In this document: positions 43,377 to 51,600 of the stretch, piece by piece
Numbering within the stretch: position 1 is the stretch's first letter
Layout: the number at the start of each line of letters is the position of its first letter
Origin: an uncultured Verrucomicrobiae bacterium
GTDB lineage: Bacteria > Verrucomicrobiota > Verrucomicrobiia > Limisphaerales > UBA1100
Direction: 5' to 3'
DNA: 64,000 nt
NCBI GenBank assembly: GCA_937775205.1
Contig: CALKBX010000009.1
Location: forward strand, 1 to 64,000
Made by a program: the position numbers and the translations under genes
Notes under the pieces: model-generated
The model's database searches: none
Seen by the model: the letters and a program-made list of their open reading frames with translations, nothing else
What the model was told of the DNA's origin: nothing

Positions 43377-43417
43377 TGGGGGAAGATAGCGAGGAATGGT
43401 GGAAAAACAAGCCGCTC

Positions 43418-45169
43418 TTAGCGTGCCACTTCCGTGCCGTTGCTGTTTTGGGCGCGGACTTTTTCTAGCTCGCTGATTTCCTGGACTTCGCTGCACCAGC
43501 CTTTGACGACGGTGTCGTTGAAAATTTTGCCGATGACGCGGCGGAGGAGGCCTTTGAGGTTGGCGTTTTCCAAATCGGTCAGCGAGCGGATGGCGAGTTC
43601 TTTATAAGTGAGCTGCAAATCCTCGGCGCGTTTGACGGCTTTGAGGTCGAGGTACCATTGCTCGATTTGCGCGAAGGTGACGCCTTCGGGCAATCGCCGC
43701 CGCCAAACTTCGGCGAGCTGTTCCTTTTGCTCGCCCTTGGCTTTTTCGTGCGCGATGGCGAGCAGCAGCGTGGGGCGCAGGCCGGCGAGGTCGTTGGTGT
43801 CGCCTTCCTCGCCGAGGTCGGAGAGGTCGTCGCGAATTTGATAGGCGATGCCGAGGTTTTTGCTGTACTCGCCGAGCACTTCGGAAACTTCCTCGTACTT
43901 GCCGAGGTCGGCGGAAATGGAGCCGAGCCGCAGGGCGACCTCGAATGCGGGCGCGGTTTTTTGCCGGAAAATATCGAGCACCTGCACGGACTTGAGCGGC
44001 GCGGGGTTGCGCTGCCAAACCAGCTCCGCGCCTTGGCCGCGGCAGAGGTGGCGCTGGCCATTTGCTGCTACTTGCAGCATCGCGGCGCGTTGTTCGGCGG
44101 AGAGGGTCGTTTCGCCGAGGAGGCGATAGCCTTCGCCGATAAGGAGGTCGCCGACGTTGAGCGCCACGCCGAGGCCGTGTTCTTCGTGCAAAGTTTTTTC
44201 ACCGTAACGCTCGGCGTCTTCGTCCTCGATGTCGTCGTGGATGAGTGAGGCTTTGTGGAAACACTCGACGGCGACGGCGACTTTTTTGAGGTCGTCGGGA
44301 ACGGCTTCCGTGGCATCATCGCGCAGCGCTTGATACGCCGCCACGCTGAGGAAGGGCCGCCAGCGTTTGCCGGCGCGCGCGAGCCAAGCGCGGCCGATGG
44401 CTTCGGTTTCGCCTTCGCCTTCGCCCATGATTTCCTCAAGTGACTCGGGCTTGAACCAAGTTTCCACTTCGTCGTGCAGCCCGCTCAAATCCAAGCGGCG
44501 CGTGTGGTCGTCGCTGGTGAGATAAATATAATCCCAAACCCAATCTTCATCGACGGCGGTGTCGATGCAATCATCCTGCAGCAACGGAATCGCCACGCCC
44601 GGCACGGCCGCCGCTTCCATGTACGGGAAGGCGCGCTCGAGCACGGGGATGCACGCCACGCCGACGATGGCATCAATCTTGCCGGTTTGGATGAGGCTCA
44701 TCACGATTGCACTGCCCTCGGCGACGAGCGCCGCGTAGCCGAGTTTCTCCGCCTCGTATTCCAAATCCTGAATGCTGCACAGGCCGCAACTTTTGCAAAG
44801 CAAACCAAACTCATCAAACGGTGCGGGGCACTTGGCCTCCACGCGGAGACATTTGGGGACCATTAACAGGCGGCGCTCGAAGGGCACGGCGGCGAGCGTT
44901 TCGCGCCAAAGTTCGTTGTTGATGAGAATGCCGATGTAGTCGCGGTAAATTTCCTTGGTGCCGAGCGCGGCGACCAATTCGTCCGCGTGCACTTTGAGGT
45001 CGTCCATCGGCACCGGCGGCACGAGGGTTTGCTCGGCCACATAATGCCGCACCTCGCGCAGAATGGTTTCGCGCTCTTCGCGGGTTTGCGGAATATTCTC
45101 GCGCGGCGTCCGCGGCTTGCGCTGCGGAACAACTCGTGGAATTTTCAATGGCGCGCTGGCAGTGGTCAT
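43418..45169 (-). CDS. DUF116-polyprenyl synthase fusion
   Basis: A 583-residue two-domain protein. Residues about 30-240 match DUF116: VPKCLRVEAKCPAPFDEFGL then CKSCGLC with clustered cysteines (107, 114, 125, 128, 131), GVACIPVLERAF and DDCIDTAVDEDW. These cysteines could bind an Fe-S cluster or zinc. From about 265 to 520 it is an isoprenyl diphosphate synthase, with GKRWRPFL, first Asp-rich motif HDDIEDED and second QIRDDLSD, both intact, so it should condense IPP with allylic diphosphates. The C-terminal 60 residues are an added helical tail. The ATG at 45169 is chosen because the tracked start is TTG in poor context. This fusion is unusual. It lies in the operon with the lipoyl, CobW-type and ferredoxin genes. 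Confidence 0.85.
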   Translation of the reverse strand: MTTASAPLKIPRVVPQRKPRTPRENIPQTREERETILREVRHYVAEQTLVPPVPMDDLKVHADELVAALGTKEIYRDYIGILINNELWRETLAAVPFERRLLMVPKCLRVEAKCPAPFDEFGLLCKSCGLCSIQDLEYEAEKLGYAALVAEGSAIVMSLIQTGKIDAIVGVACIPVLERAFPYMEAAAVPGVAIPLLQDDCIDTAVDEDWVWDYIYLTSDDHTRRLDLSGLHDEVETWFKPESLEEIMGEGEGETEAIGRAWLARAGKRWRPFLSVAAYQALRDDATEAVPDDLKKVAVAVECFHKASLIHDDIEDEDAERYGEKTLHEEHGLGVALNVGDLLIGEGYRLLGETTLSAEQRAAMLQVAANGQRHLCRGQGAELVWQRNPAPLKSVQVLDIFRQKTAPAFEVALRLGSISADLGKYEEVSEVLGEYSKNLGIAYQIRDDLSDLGEEGDTNDLAGLRPTLLLAIAHEKAKGEQKEQLAEVWRRRLPEGVTFAQIEQWYLDLKAVKRAEDLQLTYKELAIRSLTDLENANLKGLLRRVIGKIFNDTVVKGWCSEVQEISELEKVRAQNSNGTEVAR

Positions 45170-45259
45170 GCAAATAAATACCGGTGAAACCGGCGGTGTT
45201 GTGCGTGCGGCAGTTTCGCGAATGTGAGACGCCAATGCGAGCGGAATGTTTCAAGCAAG

Positions 45260-46120
45260 TTAACCGGACTGCCGCGCATCCAGCACCGCTTGGGCTCTGG
45301 CGTTGGCGGCGGCGGCTTTTTGGGCAATCTCATCGGCGCCGGGGAGGCTTTGTAAAACTTCGATCGGGATGTCGATGTCAGCTTCGGCGGCGAGTTTGGT
45401 GAGGCATTTGGTGCGTTCGCCCAGCGCTTTGTCCGAACTGCGTTCCTTGGAAAAACGGCTGCGCGAGCGTTGACTGCGGTCGCGGAGCATTTGATACACA
45501 TCACCGCCAAGCAGCGCCGAGATGTCGATTTTCATTTTCTCCCGATTCAGTTCACCATCGCTCACCACGTCGCCATTGATGGGGCCGCTTTTGTATTTCG
45601 GAAACATGATGGCCGCCTCTGGGCACACGCGGCTGCAGGCGGGGCAGTTGGTTTTGCAGTTGTCGTTGTTCTGCACCTGGATTCCCTGATCGTCATCCGT
45701 GCCGTACACATCAAACAAACAAAACGAAAGACACTGCATACAGTTCGTGCAGCGGTCGTAATCAATCACCGGAAACCACGGTTTCCATTCGCCGTGCTGT
45801 GCGGCATTGGAGGACTCGCGTTCCGTCTCCACTAACGCCGTGATGCCCTCCGAGTCGAGCCCATCAATATCGCGAAACCGAATCGCAACTTTGCCATTGG
45901 CATCCTCGGCCTCCGGCGCTTGGCCATTTTCAAAACGCCCGAGCACCAACAGCGCGCTGTCATCCGCCGGCGCCACTGCGCCTTCGCCGGCGCACGTCAC
46001 CGCGTAGCCCTTTTCCAAAAGTGTCGTCAACGTGGAGACACGCTCCGCCGCATCCAAAGTCGCCGCGCCCTCGCCCTCGTAAAGGACGACGCGCAAAGTG
46101 GTTTCGTCAGCAATAGCCAT
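45260..46120 (-). CDS. Ferredoxin-type protein with two 4Fe-4S sites
   Basis: A 286-residue soluble protein. Residues 1-110 form an uncharacterised alpha/beta region. Cysteines 124/127/130/134 (CTNCMQCLSFC) and 155/159/162/166 (CKTNCPACSRVCP) give two clusters in the 8Fe ferredoxin pattern, with wider spacing in the second set. The C-terminal 110 residues are polar and helical (DVYQMLRDRSQRSRSRF). Expected to pass electrons to or from an operon partner, perhaps the DUF116 or HdrA-N-like protein. The gene starts two bases after the stop of the upstream HdrA-N-like gene and ends 90 bases before the prenyl synthase fusion. Confidence 0.85.
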   Translation of the reverse strand: MAIADETTLRVVLYEGEGAATLDAAERVSTLTTLLEKGYAVTCAGEGAVAPADDSALLVLGRFENGQAPEAEDANGKVAIRFRDIDGLDSEGITALVETERESSNAAQHGEWKPWFPVIDYDRCTNCMQCLSFCLFDVYGTDDDQGIQVQNNDNCKTNCPACSRVCPEAAIMFPKYKSGPINGDVVSDGELNREKMKIDISALLGGDVYQMLRDRSQRSRSRFSKERSSDKALGERTKCLTKLAAEADIDIPIEVLQSLPGADEIAQKAAAANARAQAVLDARQSG

Positions 46121-46122
46121 CG

Positions 46123-46518
46123 TTAAATTTTTTTCTCCCCTTCCACCGCCGCCACCGAGCCATCCTCTGGCAAATTGGGCGTTACTGATTCATCTAGCAT
46201 CGCGGCCGCTGCGTCCACGGCGGACAGTTCGCGCATATTCACCACCTCCGTGTGCGCGGCATTCAGTGGAGCTTGGCAGCCGCCGAAGAGCCATTTCACC
46301 GCGCGCGGATAACAAGCCGCAATTTTCACCGGCTCCTCCCCCGCCGCCAATCGTTTGAGCGCGGGGTCGCGTCGAGCCGCCATTTCGCACAAATCCGCCA
46401 CCGCCTCAAAGGCTTGGCCCGATTTGCACAACGATTTCAACACCCCTGCCTTCACCTCCTCCGGCACCACTTTAGCGTAGTTGCAATGGCAAAAAAGAAT
46501 GCGCGGTTTGTCGGCCAT
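46123..46518 (-). CDS. Small cysteine-rich protein resembling the HdrA N-terminus
   Basis: A 131-residue protein from the ATG at 46518; the tracked start is TTG in poor context. It begins KPRILFCHCNYAKVVPEEVK, and later has DLCEMAARRDP and IAACYPRAVKWLF. Cysteines are at 10, 12, 31, 44, 69 and 81. The order FCHC...C...AAC.PR...LF recalls the N-terminal domain of heterodisulfide reductase subunit A (VCHCG..., AACSPRT...LF), which binds an Fe-S cluster. This is a pattern match, not a family assignment. It is the third gene of the lipoyl/CobW/prenyl operon, between the CobW-type GTPase (47 bases) and the ferredoxin (2 bases). Confidence 0.6.
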   Translation of the reverse strand: MADKPRILFCHCNYAKVVPEEVKAGVLKSLCKSGQAFEAVADLCEMAARRDPALKRLAAGEEPVKIAACYPRAVKWLFGGCQAPLNAAHTEVVNMRELSAVDAAAAMLDESVTPNLPEDGSVAAVEGEKKI

Positions 46519-46565
46519 GAATGCGGGGAGAGTAAGGGGATGCAGTGGTTTTGCCAATGCGAAAG

Positions 46566-47675
46566 TCAGGCGAGGTCGGTCACGCGATGCGTTGGCTCGG
46601 GTTTTCCGGGGCGGAAGTGTTCGAGATGGTCGAGGGTGGCGGTTAGGTTTTTTGGCGCGTTGGCGAGGGCGGTTTCGACGGCGGTTTTTAATGTATTGGG
46701 GTCGGCTTCTGCGCGGAGGTTTATAATGAGTTGGGCGTTGTCGATAGGGGCGTCGAGGTCGGCGGAGAGCTCGGGGATGAAATCGTTTCGGACGAGGTTG
46801 ATGATGGCGACTTGGCCATCGAGGCTGGCATCGGGGCTGAGCGTCATTTTGAGGTGGGCGATTTCGGCGGAGGCTTTGTTGAGTTGTGTTTGGATGTCAG
46901 TGGCGAACTGTTGCAGCACGAGCTGGGCTTCGAAGGGGTCGGCGGCGCGGAGTTGCACGGTGGCGTTGAGCCAGCCGAGGAGGGCTTCGCCCTCGGCGTA
47001 GAGTTCGTAGTCTACTTCCATCACGGCGCGGGCGATTTGCTCGGCATCGGTGATGCGGGCGAACCATTCCTCCAAGCCCTTGCCGTTACGGGCGGAGATT
47101 TGGAGAACTTCGGAGTTGGGGAATTCTTCGGTGAGTTTTTTGTTGAGCGCAGCGAGTGTGTTGGACTCGAGCATATCAGTTTTGTTGATGACGATAAGGT
47201 CGGCTTCCTCGAGTTGTTTGCGGTAAATGTAAGTGACTTTATCGGAAAACTGGCCGCCTTCGGTGAGGCCAAAAATGCGCGTAGCGCGGATGGGGTCGAC
47301 GAGCACACTAAGCGGAGCGATGCTGAATTCATCGCCATAAATGCGCCGCAACGGATAAGTGACCGTGGCGACGAGGTCGGTGCAACTGCCGACGGGCTCG
47401 GCGATGAACACATCCGGCCGCGATTGTTCAGTGAGTTTGTTGGCGGCCTCGACGAGTGAATTGAATCGGCAACAAAAACAGCCACCGGGAATTTCCTCCG
47501 TGGCAAAGCCCTTGGCGCGGAGCATGGCGGTATCCACCAACTCGCGCCCTTGATCGTTGGTGATGAGCCCGACGGTGCGCCCGACATCAGTTAAATGCTG
47601 TGCCAAAGCGGCCACGCAAGTCGTTTTCCCCGCGCCGAGGAAGCCGCCAATCATAATGTAGCGTGCGCGGCTCAT
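46566..47675 (-). CDS. CobW/HypB/UreG-type P-loop GTPase
   Basis: Cytoplasmic metallochaperone-like GTPase of the COG0523 family, 369 residues. Walker A is GGFLGAGKTT near the start. The metal-binding CxCC motif is in IPGGCFCCRFNS, and the guanine-specificity motif is VINKTDML. The C-terminal region (about 220-369) is not the usual CobW C-terminal domain and looks specific to this operon type. It could deliver or insert a metal, or drive assembly of Fe-S or lipoyl partners; no metalloenzyme target is certain. The ATG at 47675 overlaps the TGA of the lipoyl-protein gene by four bases (ATGA), so the two are coupled. Confidence 0.88.
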   Translation of the reverse strand: MSRARYIMIGGFLGAGKTTCVAALAQHLTDVGRTVGLITNDQGRELVDTAMLRAKGFATEEIPGGCFCCRFNSLVEAANKLTEQSRPDVFIAEPVGSCTDLVATVTYPLRRIYGDEFSIAPLSVLVDPIRATRIFGLTEGGQFSDKVTYIYRKQLEEADLIVINKTDMLESNTLAALNKKLTEEFPNSEVLQISARNGKGLEEWFARITDAEQIARAVMEVDYELYAEGEALLGWLNATVQLRAADPFEAQLVLQQFATDIQTQLNKASAEIAHLKMTLSPDASLDGQVAIINLVRNDFIPELSADLDAPIDNAQLIINLRAEADPNTLKTAVETALANAPKNLTATLDHLEHFRPGKPEPTHRVTDLA

Positions 47676-48136
47676 TCCTGTGCTTTTTGTTGCTCGAGCA
47701 TTTTGTCGATGGTTTGGTTGAGGATAGCGGCGTAGCCCTCGGCGTCTACGCATTTGTCATCGAGCGTGCCGCGCGCCTCGTAAAGCCAGCCGTCGCCGTA
47801 AGGTTTCTTGTTGATGAGGGTGATGTTCTTTTGCAGTTCCGGGTTTACGCCGAGAAATTCCCCGGCGCAAAATCCATACACATCCGAGATCGCCTTGAAG
47901 CCCTCGACCCATCCGAGAATCTGCCCCGGCGCAATCGACGCACCGGCCTTCACCTCGAAACCGTGGTCGACCATGTCACCGAGCATCCGCGTGGCAAATT
48001 TTGTGAATCCTACGCGCCACACGCCCTCATCCAATTCGCGTGCCCAAAAATGCGAGGGGCTGTAAACGCAGTCTACCGGCAACCGCGTCGCGAAATGGAC
48101 GCGCTTGAATAGCAGCGTTTTGTTGCCTGATGCCAT
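47672..48136 (-). CDS. Free-standing GcvH-like lipoyl protein
   Basis: A 154-residue protein related to glycine cleavage H protein. The barrel core reads GVWRVGFTKFATRMLGDMVD and GQILGWVEGFKAISDVYGFC, and the Lys of EGFKAISD (K81) aligns with the lipoylated Lys of GcvH (ESVKAASD). The later PYGDGWLYE block is also typical. It therefore probably carries lipoate, but no gcvP, gcvT or lipoyl ligase gene is nearby. In sulfur-oxidising sHdr systems, GcvH-like proteins serve as sulfur carriers, which offers one model. It is the first gene of a seven-gene minus-strand operon, divergent from a cysteine desulfurase (89-base gap). No Shine-Dalgarno is visible. Confidence 0.85.
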   Translation of the reverse strand: MASGNKTLLFKRVHFATRLPVDCVYSPSHFWARELDEGVWRVGFTKFATRMLGDMVDHGFEVKAGASIAPGQILGWVEGFKAISDVYGFCAGEFLGVNPELQKNITLINKKPYGDGWLYEARGTLDDKCVDAEGYAAILNQTIDKMLEQQKAQE

Positions 48137-48225
48137 CGGTGCCGTGAAGGTTTCTGAAACTATCGTGTGAAGCAAGCCACAAAAAACTCGAAAGCCAACG
48201 GTCGGTGAGTATCCTGCCCATCCGC

Positions 48226-49344
48226 ATGATTTATTTCGACCACAATGCCACTACGCCACTGAGCGCGGCCGCGCGGGAGGCGTGGCTGGATGCAAGCGGG
48301 CGATTGGTGGGGAATCCTTCGAGCCCGCATCGGTTGGGGGCGCGGGCCGATAAGGCGCTGGCGGATGCGCGGGAGGAGTTGGCCGGGCTTTTGGGGTGCG
48401 GGGCGTTGGATATTGTTTGGACTTCGGGTGCGACAGAATCGAGCAATTTGGTGATGCATCACTTTGCGGCGGCATTGGCGGCGGAGGCGGAGGTTTGGGT
48501 TTCAGCGATTGAGCATCCGTGTGTGTTGGAAACGGCGCGTTTGCATTTTGGGGAACGCTTGAAAACATTGCCGGTGACAGACGGTGGCGTTTTGGATTTG
48601 AATGTGTTGCGCGAACGATTGGTGAAGCAGCGGCCGGGGCTCATCGCGGTGATGGCGGTGAATAATGAAACCGGCGTGCTGCAGCCATGGCGCGTGGTGC
48701 GGGAGTTATGCGCGGAGCACGACATTCCATTTTTTTGTGACGCGGCACAGTGGATTGGGAAATTGCCGTCGGCGGGATTGGGCAAGTGCGATTTCGTGAG
48801 CGGCTGCGCGCATAAATTTGGCGGGCCGACGGGGGTTGGTTTTTTGAAGTGCCCGGCGCAGGGCGCACTGCGGGCGCAAATGGTCGGCGGGCCGCAGGAG
48901 GAAGGGCGGCGCGCGGGAACGGAAAACGTCGCCGGGGTGCTCTCGATGATGGCGGCGCTGGCGGAACGTGAGGCTGTTTTAGCGGGGGACACTATTATAG
49001 AGAGGGAAGCTTGGCGGAATGCGTTTGCGATGAGCCTTGGAGACGCGCGGATTTTGGGCGCGGGCGAGGGGCGGTTGTGGAACACGGTGTCCGTATTGCT
49101 TCCGGGGGATTGCCGGGCGCGCTGGGTGGTGAAGCTCGATAAAGCGGGTTTCGCCGTTTCCACCGGCAGTGCCTGCGCCAGCGGCAAGGAAGCTCCGAGC
49201 CATGTCCTAAAGGCAATGGGCGTGGCCGATGACGAAACTGATCGTGTGGTGCGCTTCAGCAGCGGCTGGGAAACCACAGCGGAAGACTGGCAGGCGCTTT
49301 CAAAAGGCGTCGCCAAAGTCACAGCGGAATTTACCCGCGACTAA
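48226..49344 (+). CDS. Cysteine desulfurase (NifS/IscS family)
   Basis: PLP-dependent enzyme that moves sulfur from cysteine to an active-site Cys for Fe-S clusters or other thio-cofactors. It has 372 residues from the ATG at 48226; the tracked GTG at 48205 is less likely because the family begins MIYFDHNATTP. The PLP lysine is in SGCAHKFGGPTGVGFL. The catalytic cysteine loop is STGSACASGKEAPSHVL, the class with a short loop and SxGSACxxG. Lacking an adjacent iscU, it may instead serve the divergent operon of lipoyl and Fe-S proteins. Its 3' end overlaps the convergent PepSY-type gene by four bases. Confidence 0.92.
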   Translation: MIYFDHNATTPLSAAAREAWLDASGRLVGNPSSPHRLGARADKALADAREELAGLLGCGALDIVWTSGATESSNLVMHHFAAALAAEAEVWVSAIEHPCVLETARLHFGERLKTLPVTDGGVLDLNVLRERLVKQRPGLIAVMAVNNETGVLQPWRVVRELCAEHDIPFFCDAAQWIGKLPSAGLGKCDFVSGCAHKFGGPTGVGFLKCPAQGALRAQMVGGPQEEGRRAGTENVAGVLSMMAALAEREAVLAGDTIIEREAWRNAFAMSLGDARILGAGEGRLWNTVSVLLPGDCRARWVVKLDKAGFAVSTGSACASGKEAPSHVLKAMGVADDETDRVVRFSSGWETTAEDWQALSKGVAKVTAEFTRD

Positions 49345-49916
49345 TCGCCTTCTTTTTCCGGCGGCGCAATGGAGCCGCCGATGCCACCCCCGATTCCGCC
49401 GGGCGGGAGTATTGAGTTTGTGCCCTCTCCGCCGTCGGGGATGCCGGGCAAGTACGATTCGAGCGGGGTATCCGGATGAAACGGATTCGGCTTGGTAACT
49501 TTTTTCTGGCTGAACCACAAAATCACGCACGGCAGCAGCACCCCCAAGGCCAACGAAATATAAACAGGCCGTTTGTCTTTGGTGGTGCGGATGGCCAGCA
49601 CGATGCCCAGTGCCATGGTGGCCACGGCGCCGATAACCATAATGTAAATCAGAATTTTGAACGCCCGTGTGTTCGCTTCCCAATCGGTGATGGTGCGCGG
49701 TTGGATTTCCGCCTCGAGATCCAGCGGCGCGGTGGTGCGGGGGTATTCCTGCGCGGTGTGCACCCACCAAATTTTTTGCAGGAAGGTCTGCGCCTCGCCA
49801 TCATCCTTTTGCCGCGCGGGCTTCAGCACAAAATAAAATCCCGACAGCAAATAGAGCAGCAACAGCGGCGTGAAAAAGCAGCCGAGAAACAGGTGGATGC
49901 GGCGGATGAGCTTCAC
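49341..49916 (-). CDS. PepSY-associated membrane protein
   Basis: A 191-residue inner-membrane protein with three hydrophobic segments: LFLGCFFTPLLLLYLLSGFYFVL (about 9-31), ILIYIMVIGAVATMALGIVLAI (about 88-109) and VYISLALGVLLPCVILWF (about 117-134). The opening RRIHLFLGCFFTPLLLLYLLSG is the PepSY-associated TM pattern, often found in iron-reduction or peptidase-inhibitor membrane proteins. The C-terminal tail is Pro/Gly-rich. The start is GTG, directly after the TAG of the LysM gene, so translational coupling is likely. The function is otherwise unknown. Confidence 0.65.
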   Translation of the reverse strand: MKLIRRIHLFLGCFFTPLLLLYLLSGFYFVLKPARQKDDGEAQTFLQKIWWVHTAQEYPRTTAPLDLEAEIQPRTITDWEANTRAFKILIYIMVIGAVATMALGIVLAIRTTKDKRPVYISLALGVLLPCVILWFSQKKVTKPNPFHPDTPLESYLPGIPDGGEGTNSILPPGGIGGGIGGSIAPPEKEGD

Positions 49917-50615
49917 CTACTTGATTTCCCCGGGCAGTGGGATCTTGATTTTTTGGCCGATCAATAATCGATTCGGCTTGAGGCCGGGGTTGGCCTTGAG
50001 CACCTGGCTTTGGGTCACAGTGCCGAGGCCCTCCTCTTTATAGGCGTGGTTGTAGGCGATGATGATGGTGCCGAGAAATTCACCCGTCTCTACCTTGTGC
50101 GTGTTGAATTTAAAATCCTGTGCTACGATGCGCGGGTTGGGTTCCACCGGTTGGGCGGCGACTTTTTGTTGGGCGACTTTCGCAATGAGCTTGCCGAGAT
50201 CGGCGAGGGCTTTCTGGACAATGTCGCGATCCTGAAGCCGGTTGGCATCCATTTCTTTCAACGCCGCGCGCACGGCCCCCATCTCTTCTGCGGTAGCAAA
50301 CTTGCCCGCGAGGCGGCGATTGAGTTTCCGGTTTTCATCCGTCAGTTCTTTGACCTCCGTTTTCAGTTTGTCGGTCTGCTGCTGTTGCAGTGCGTGGGCG
50401 CCCTTGAGTTCATCAATCTCCCCGCGCAACCGCCGGAATTGCTCGGCATAAAAACGCGCTTGTGCACTGATCGGCGTGGCGACGGGTGCGGGCTTGATTT
50501 CCTGTGCTGGCTCTTTGGCTGGCGGTGCTGGAATGGGCGCGGGCGGGTCTTGGGCAAACGCAAAAACTGCGACGGCGCCCAGCATCAAAATGGAAAAACG
50601 AATATCATTCCTCAT
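49917..50615 (-). CDS. Exported coiled-coil LysM protein
   Basis: A 232-residue periplasmic or envelope protein. The signal peptide (MRNDIRFSILMLGAVAVFAFA) is followed by a Pro/Ala-rich spacer. Coiled coil spans about 50-150 (LRGEIDELKGAHALQQQQTD; LTDENRKLNRRLAG). A C-terminal LysM-type peptidoglycan-binding domain spans about 168-230 (THKVETGEFLGTIIIAYNHA; VLKANPGLKPNRLLIGQKI). It probably bridges peptidoglycan and another envelope partner. The PepSY-type membrane protein follows with zero spacing. Confidence 0.82.
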   Translation of the reverse strand: MRNDIRFSILMLGAVAVFAFAQDPPAPIPAPPAKEPAQEIKPAPVATPISAQARFYAEQFRRLRGEIDELKGAHALQQQQTDKLKTEVKELTDENRKLNRRLAGKFATAEEMGAVRAALKEMDANRLQDRDIVQKALADLGKLIAKVAQQKVAAQPVEPNPRIVAQDFKFNTHKVETGEFLGTIIIAYNHAYKEEGLGTVTQSQVLKANPGLKPNRLLIGQKIKIPLPGEIK

Positions 50616-50714
50616 GGCGGCAAAATAACGTCTCGGGGCCGATTATTCAAGCCTCAAGCGCGGATTGGACGGTTTTGGGCTTGCGCCGCTTCAGTGAATT
50701 TTCAAGCATACGCC

Positions 50715-51569
50715 ATGACCACTGCCGAGGCATTGCAAACCGCCACCGCCACACTGGCCGCTGCGGGCGTGGACGCGCCGCGCGTGGATGCCGAGTGGCT
50801 GCTCGCCCACGTGCTGGACTGCCCGCGGGCGGAGCTGGCGCTGCGGTCCAAGGAACCGCTCACCGAGGCGCAACAGGCCGAATGGGATTTGCTGATCTCC
50901 CGCCGCGCCGCGCGCATTCCATTGCAGCATCTTTTGGGCACGGCGGTTTTTTGCGGCTTGGAAATGGAGGTGAACCGCCACGTGCTGGTGCCGCGTCCGG
51001 AAACAGAATTGCTGGCCGAACAAGCGTGGGGATTTGCCGGCGGATTGCTCGCGCCCGTGATTTTGGATTTCGGCACGGGCAGCGGTTGCCTCGCGATTGT
51101 GGTGGCGGCGCATTGTCCGGATGCGCGGGTGATGGCGCTGGATGTTTCACCGGAAGCGCTGACGGTGGCGCGCGCGAATGCCGAGCGCCACGGCGTGGCG
51201 GCGCACATAGATTTTCACGAAGGCGATGGCCGCGAGGGATTGCCCGGCGATGAGGCGTTTGATTTGGTGCTGTCCAATCCGCCGTACATTCCCACCGACG
51301 ATTTGCCCTCGCTGCAAACGGAAGTGCGCGAGCACGACCCCGCGCTGGCGCTGGATGGCGGCGCGGATGGGCTGGGGTTTTACCGCGCCCTCGCGAAATT
51401 GGCTTTGCCGCGCCTGAAACCAACCGGCCGGCTGATGCTCGAGGTGGGTGATGGCCAGGCCGAGCCGGTGGCGGCGTTGCTCGCCGAAGCCGGCTGGGGC
51501 GAATGTGAATTGCTGCCCGATCTGAATAAGGTTTTGCGGATCATGATTGCCTCCCCCGCCAATCCGTGA
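50715..51569 (+). CDS. prmC: Peptide chain release factor N5-glutamine methyltransferase
   Basis: SAM-dependent methyltransferase that methylates the Gln of the GGQ motif in release factors. It has 284 residues from the ATG at 50715; the tracked ORF extends 235 codons upstream across the antisense LysM gene and is rejected there. The N-terminal helical domain begins MTTAEALQTATATLAAAGVD. The SAM site is ILDFGTGSGCLAIVVA. The catalytic NPPYIP motif is in VLSNPPYIPTDDL. It lies 31 bases upstream of murA and is probably co-transcribed. No prfA is present in the window. Confidence 0.92.
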   Translation: MTTAEALQTATATLAAAGVDAPRVDAEWLLAHVLDCPRAELALRSKEPLTEAQQAEWDLLISRRAARIPLQHLLGTAVFCGLEMEVNRHVLVPRPETELLAEQAWGFAGGLLAPVILDFGTGSGCLAIVVAAHCPDARVMALDVSPEALTVARANAERHGVAAHIDFHEGDGREGLPGDEAFDLVLSNPPYIPTDDLPSLQTEVREHDPALALDGGADGLGFYRALAKLALPRLKPTGRLMLEVGDGQAEPVAALLAEAGWGECELLPDLNKVLRIMIASPANP

Positions 51570-51600
51570 ACAATGCGCCCAAGGAGTTTCCCCCAAGCAA

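Noticed and set aside
50010-50714. N-terminal extension of the prmC ORF
   Set aside because: It runs antisense through the LysM gene; PrmC homology starts at 50715.
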